Origin: Bacillota bacterium
Lineage (GTDB): Bacteria > Bacillota > Dethiobacteria > DTU022
Assembly: GCA_012510325.1 (NCBI GenBank)
Contig: JAAZIG010000182.1
Span: forward strand, 1-13,528
Length of the DNA stretch: 13,528 bases
Direction of reading: 5' to 3'
In this document: positions 13,317-13,528 of the stretch, piece by piece
Position numbering within the stretch: position 1 is the first letter of the stretch
How the letters are laid out: each line of letters begins with the position of its first letter
Made by a program: the position numbers and the translations under genes
The notes under the pieces: generated by a model
Database searches by the model: none
What the model saw: only the letters and a program-made list of their open reading frames with translations
Told to the model about the DNA's origin: nothing

Positions 13317-13528
13317 TCAGCATTTCGATTCTGGGATAAGCGATGGCGGTTCAACATCTTGTATGGCCATATACAACAAATAAACGGCAATCTCAAGATC
13401 GTTGTAGACCCCGCCCCCCGGAAATTCCGCTGCCCGCCGCCAGATAATATTTTTGGTTCCCCTTTTCCTAGAGCCGCTTTTCCAAAGTGAGATAAGAATA
13501 GACCGCTTCCTCTGCATCCCCCGTCTCC
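13317..13528 (-). pseudogene. Unrecognised coding remnant, probably frameshifted
   Basis: A minus-strand frame ending at the TGA at 13317-13319 encodes a coding-like C-terminal part (GVYNDLEIAVYLLYMAIQDV followed by EPPSLIPESKC). Upstream of the G-rich run at about 13410-13420 that frame becomes an unconvincing Arg/Lys-rich stretch, while a different frame there reads protein-like (EEAVYSYLTLEKRL, then a TAG). This suggests a decayed gene with a frameshift near the G-run and an in-frame stop. I cannot name a family, and the 5' end may lie beyond the window. Confidence 0.25.

Overview
The window is a chromosomal segment of a Gram-positive bacterium, most likely a GC-rich member of the Clostridia (Bacillota). 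The grounds are: pairing of a NIF3-like gene with a C4 zinc-ribbon coiled-coil gene; strong AGAGGTG-type ribosome binding sites followed by many TTG/GTG starts; a CwlA-like amidase; and a MntR/DtxR regulator-feoA-feoB iron operon. Genus cannot be told from the sequence. Every recognisable gene lies on the minus strand, so transcription runs from high to low coordinates.

In transcription order: (1) 13528-12958 is visibly poorer in GC and holds a decayed gene fragment plus the N-terminal 53 codons of a YyaL/DUF255 thioredoxin-domain gene. (2) The other 645 codons of that gene (12972-11035) follow a 20-base insertion that places a stop just before the CHWC motif. (3) A surface-anchored 5'-nucleotidase/metallophosphoesterase (10895-8877). 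(4) A short-chain dehydrogenase (8711-7944) with its own terminator. (5) A bifunctional amidase-glucosaminidase of endolysin type (7651-6338). (6) A gap of about 400 bases with GC-rich dyads. (7) A NIF3 gene and zinc-ribbon coiled-coil gene (5935-4007), probably cotranscribed. (8) A promoter, then a membrane-anchored helical-repeat protein and a divergent TatC (3902-2264), ending in a terminator. (9) A near-perfect sigma-70 promoter with a DtxR-type box, then regulator-feoA-feoB (2159-1; feoB runs off the window).

The iron operon is a readable circuit. The regulator is the first gene, and its presumed operator lies between the -10 box and the start codon, so metal-loaded regulator should repress itself and ferrous iron uptake together. 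The regulator's predicted metal site mixes a MntR-type Asp with a DtxR-type Cys.

The best candidates for something undescribed are the two-gene unit of a membrane-anchored helical-repeat protein and a TatC in which the glutamates used for twin-arginine recognition are replaced, and the split YyaL gene, where stop and restart codons are two bases apart exactly before the active-site motif. No CRISPR array, complete tRNA, rRNA, integrase or transposase gene was found.
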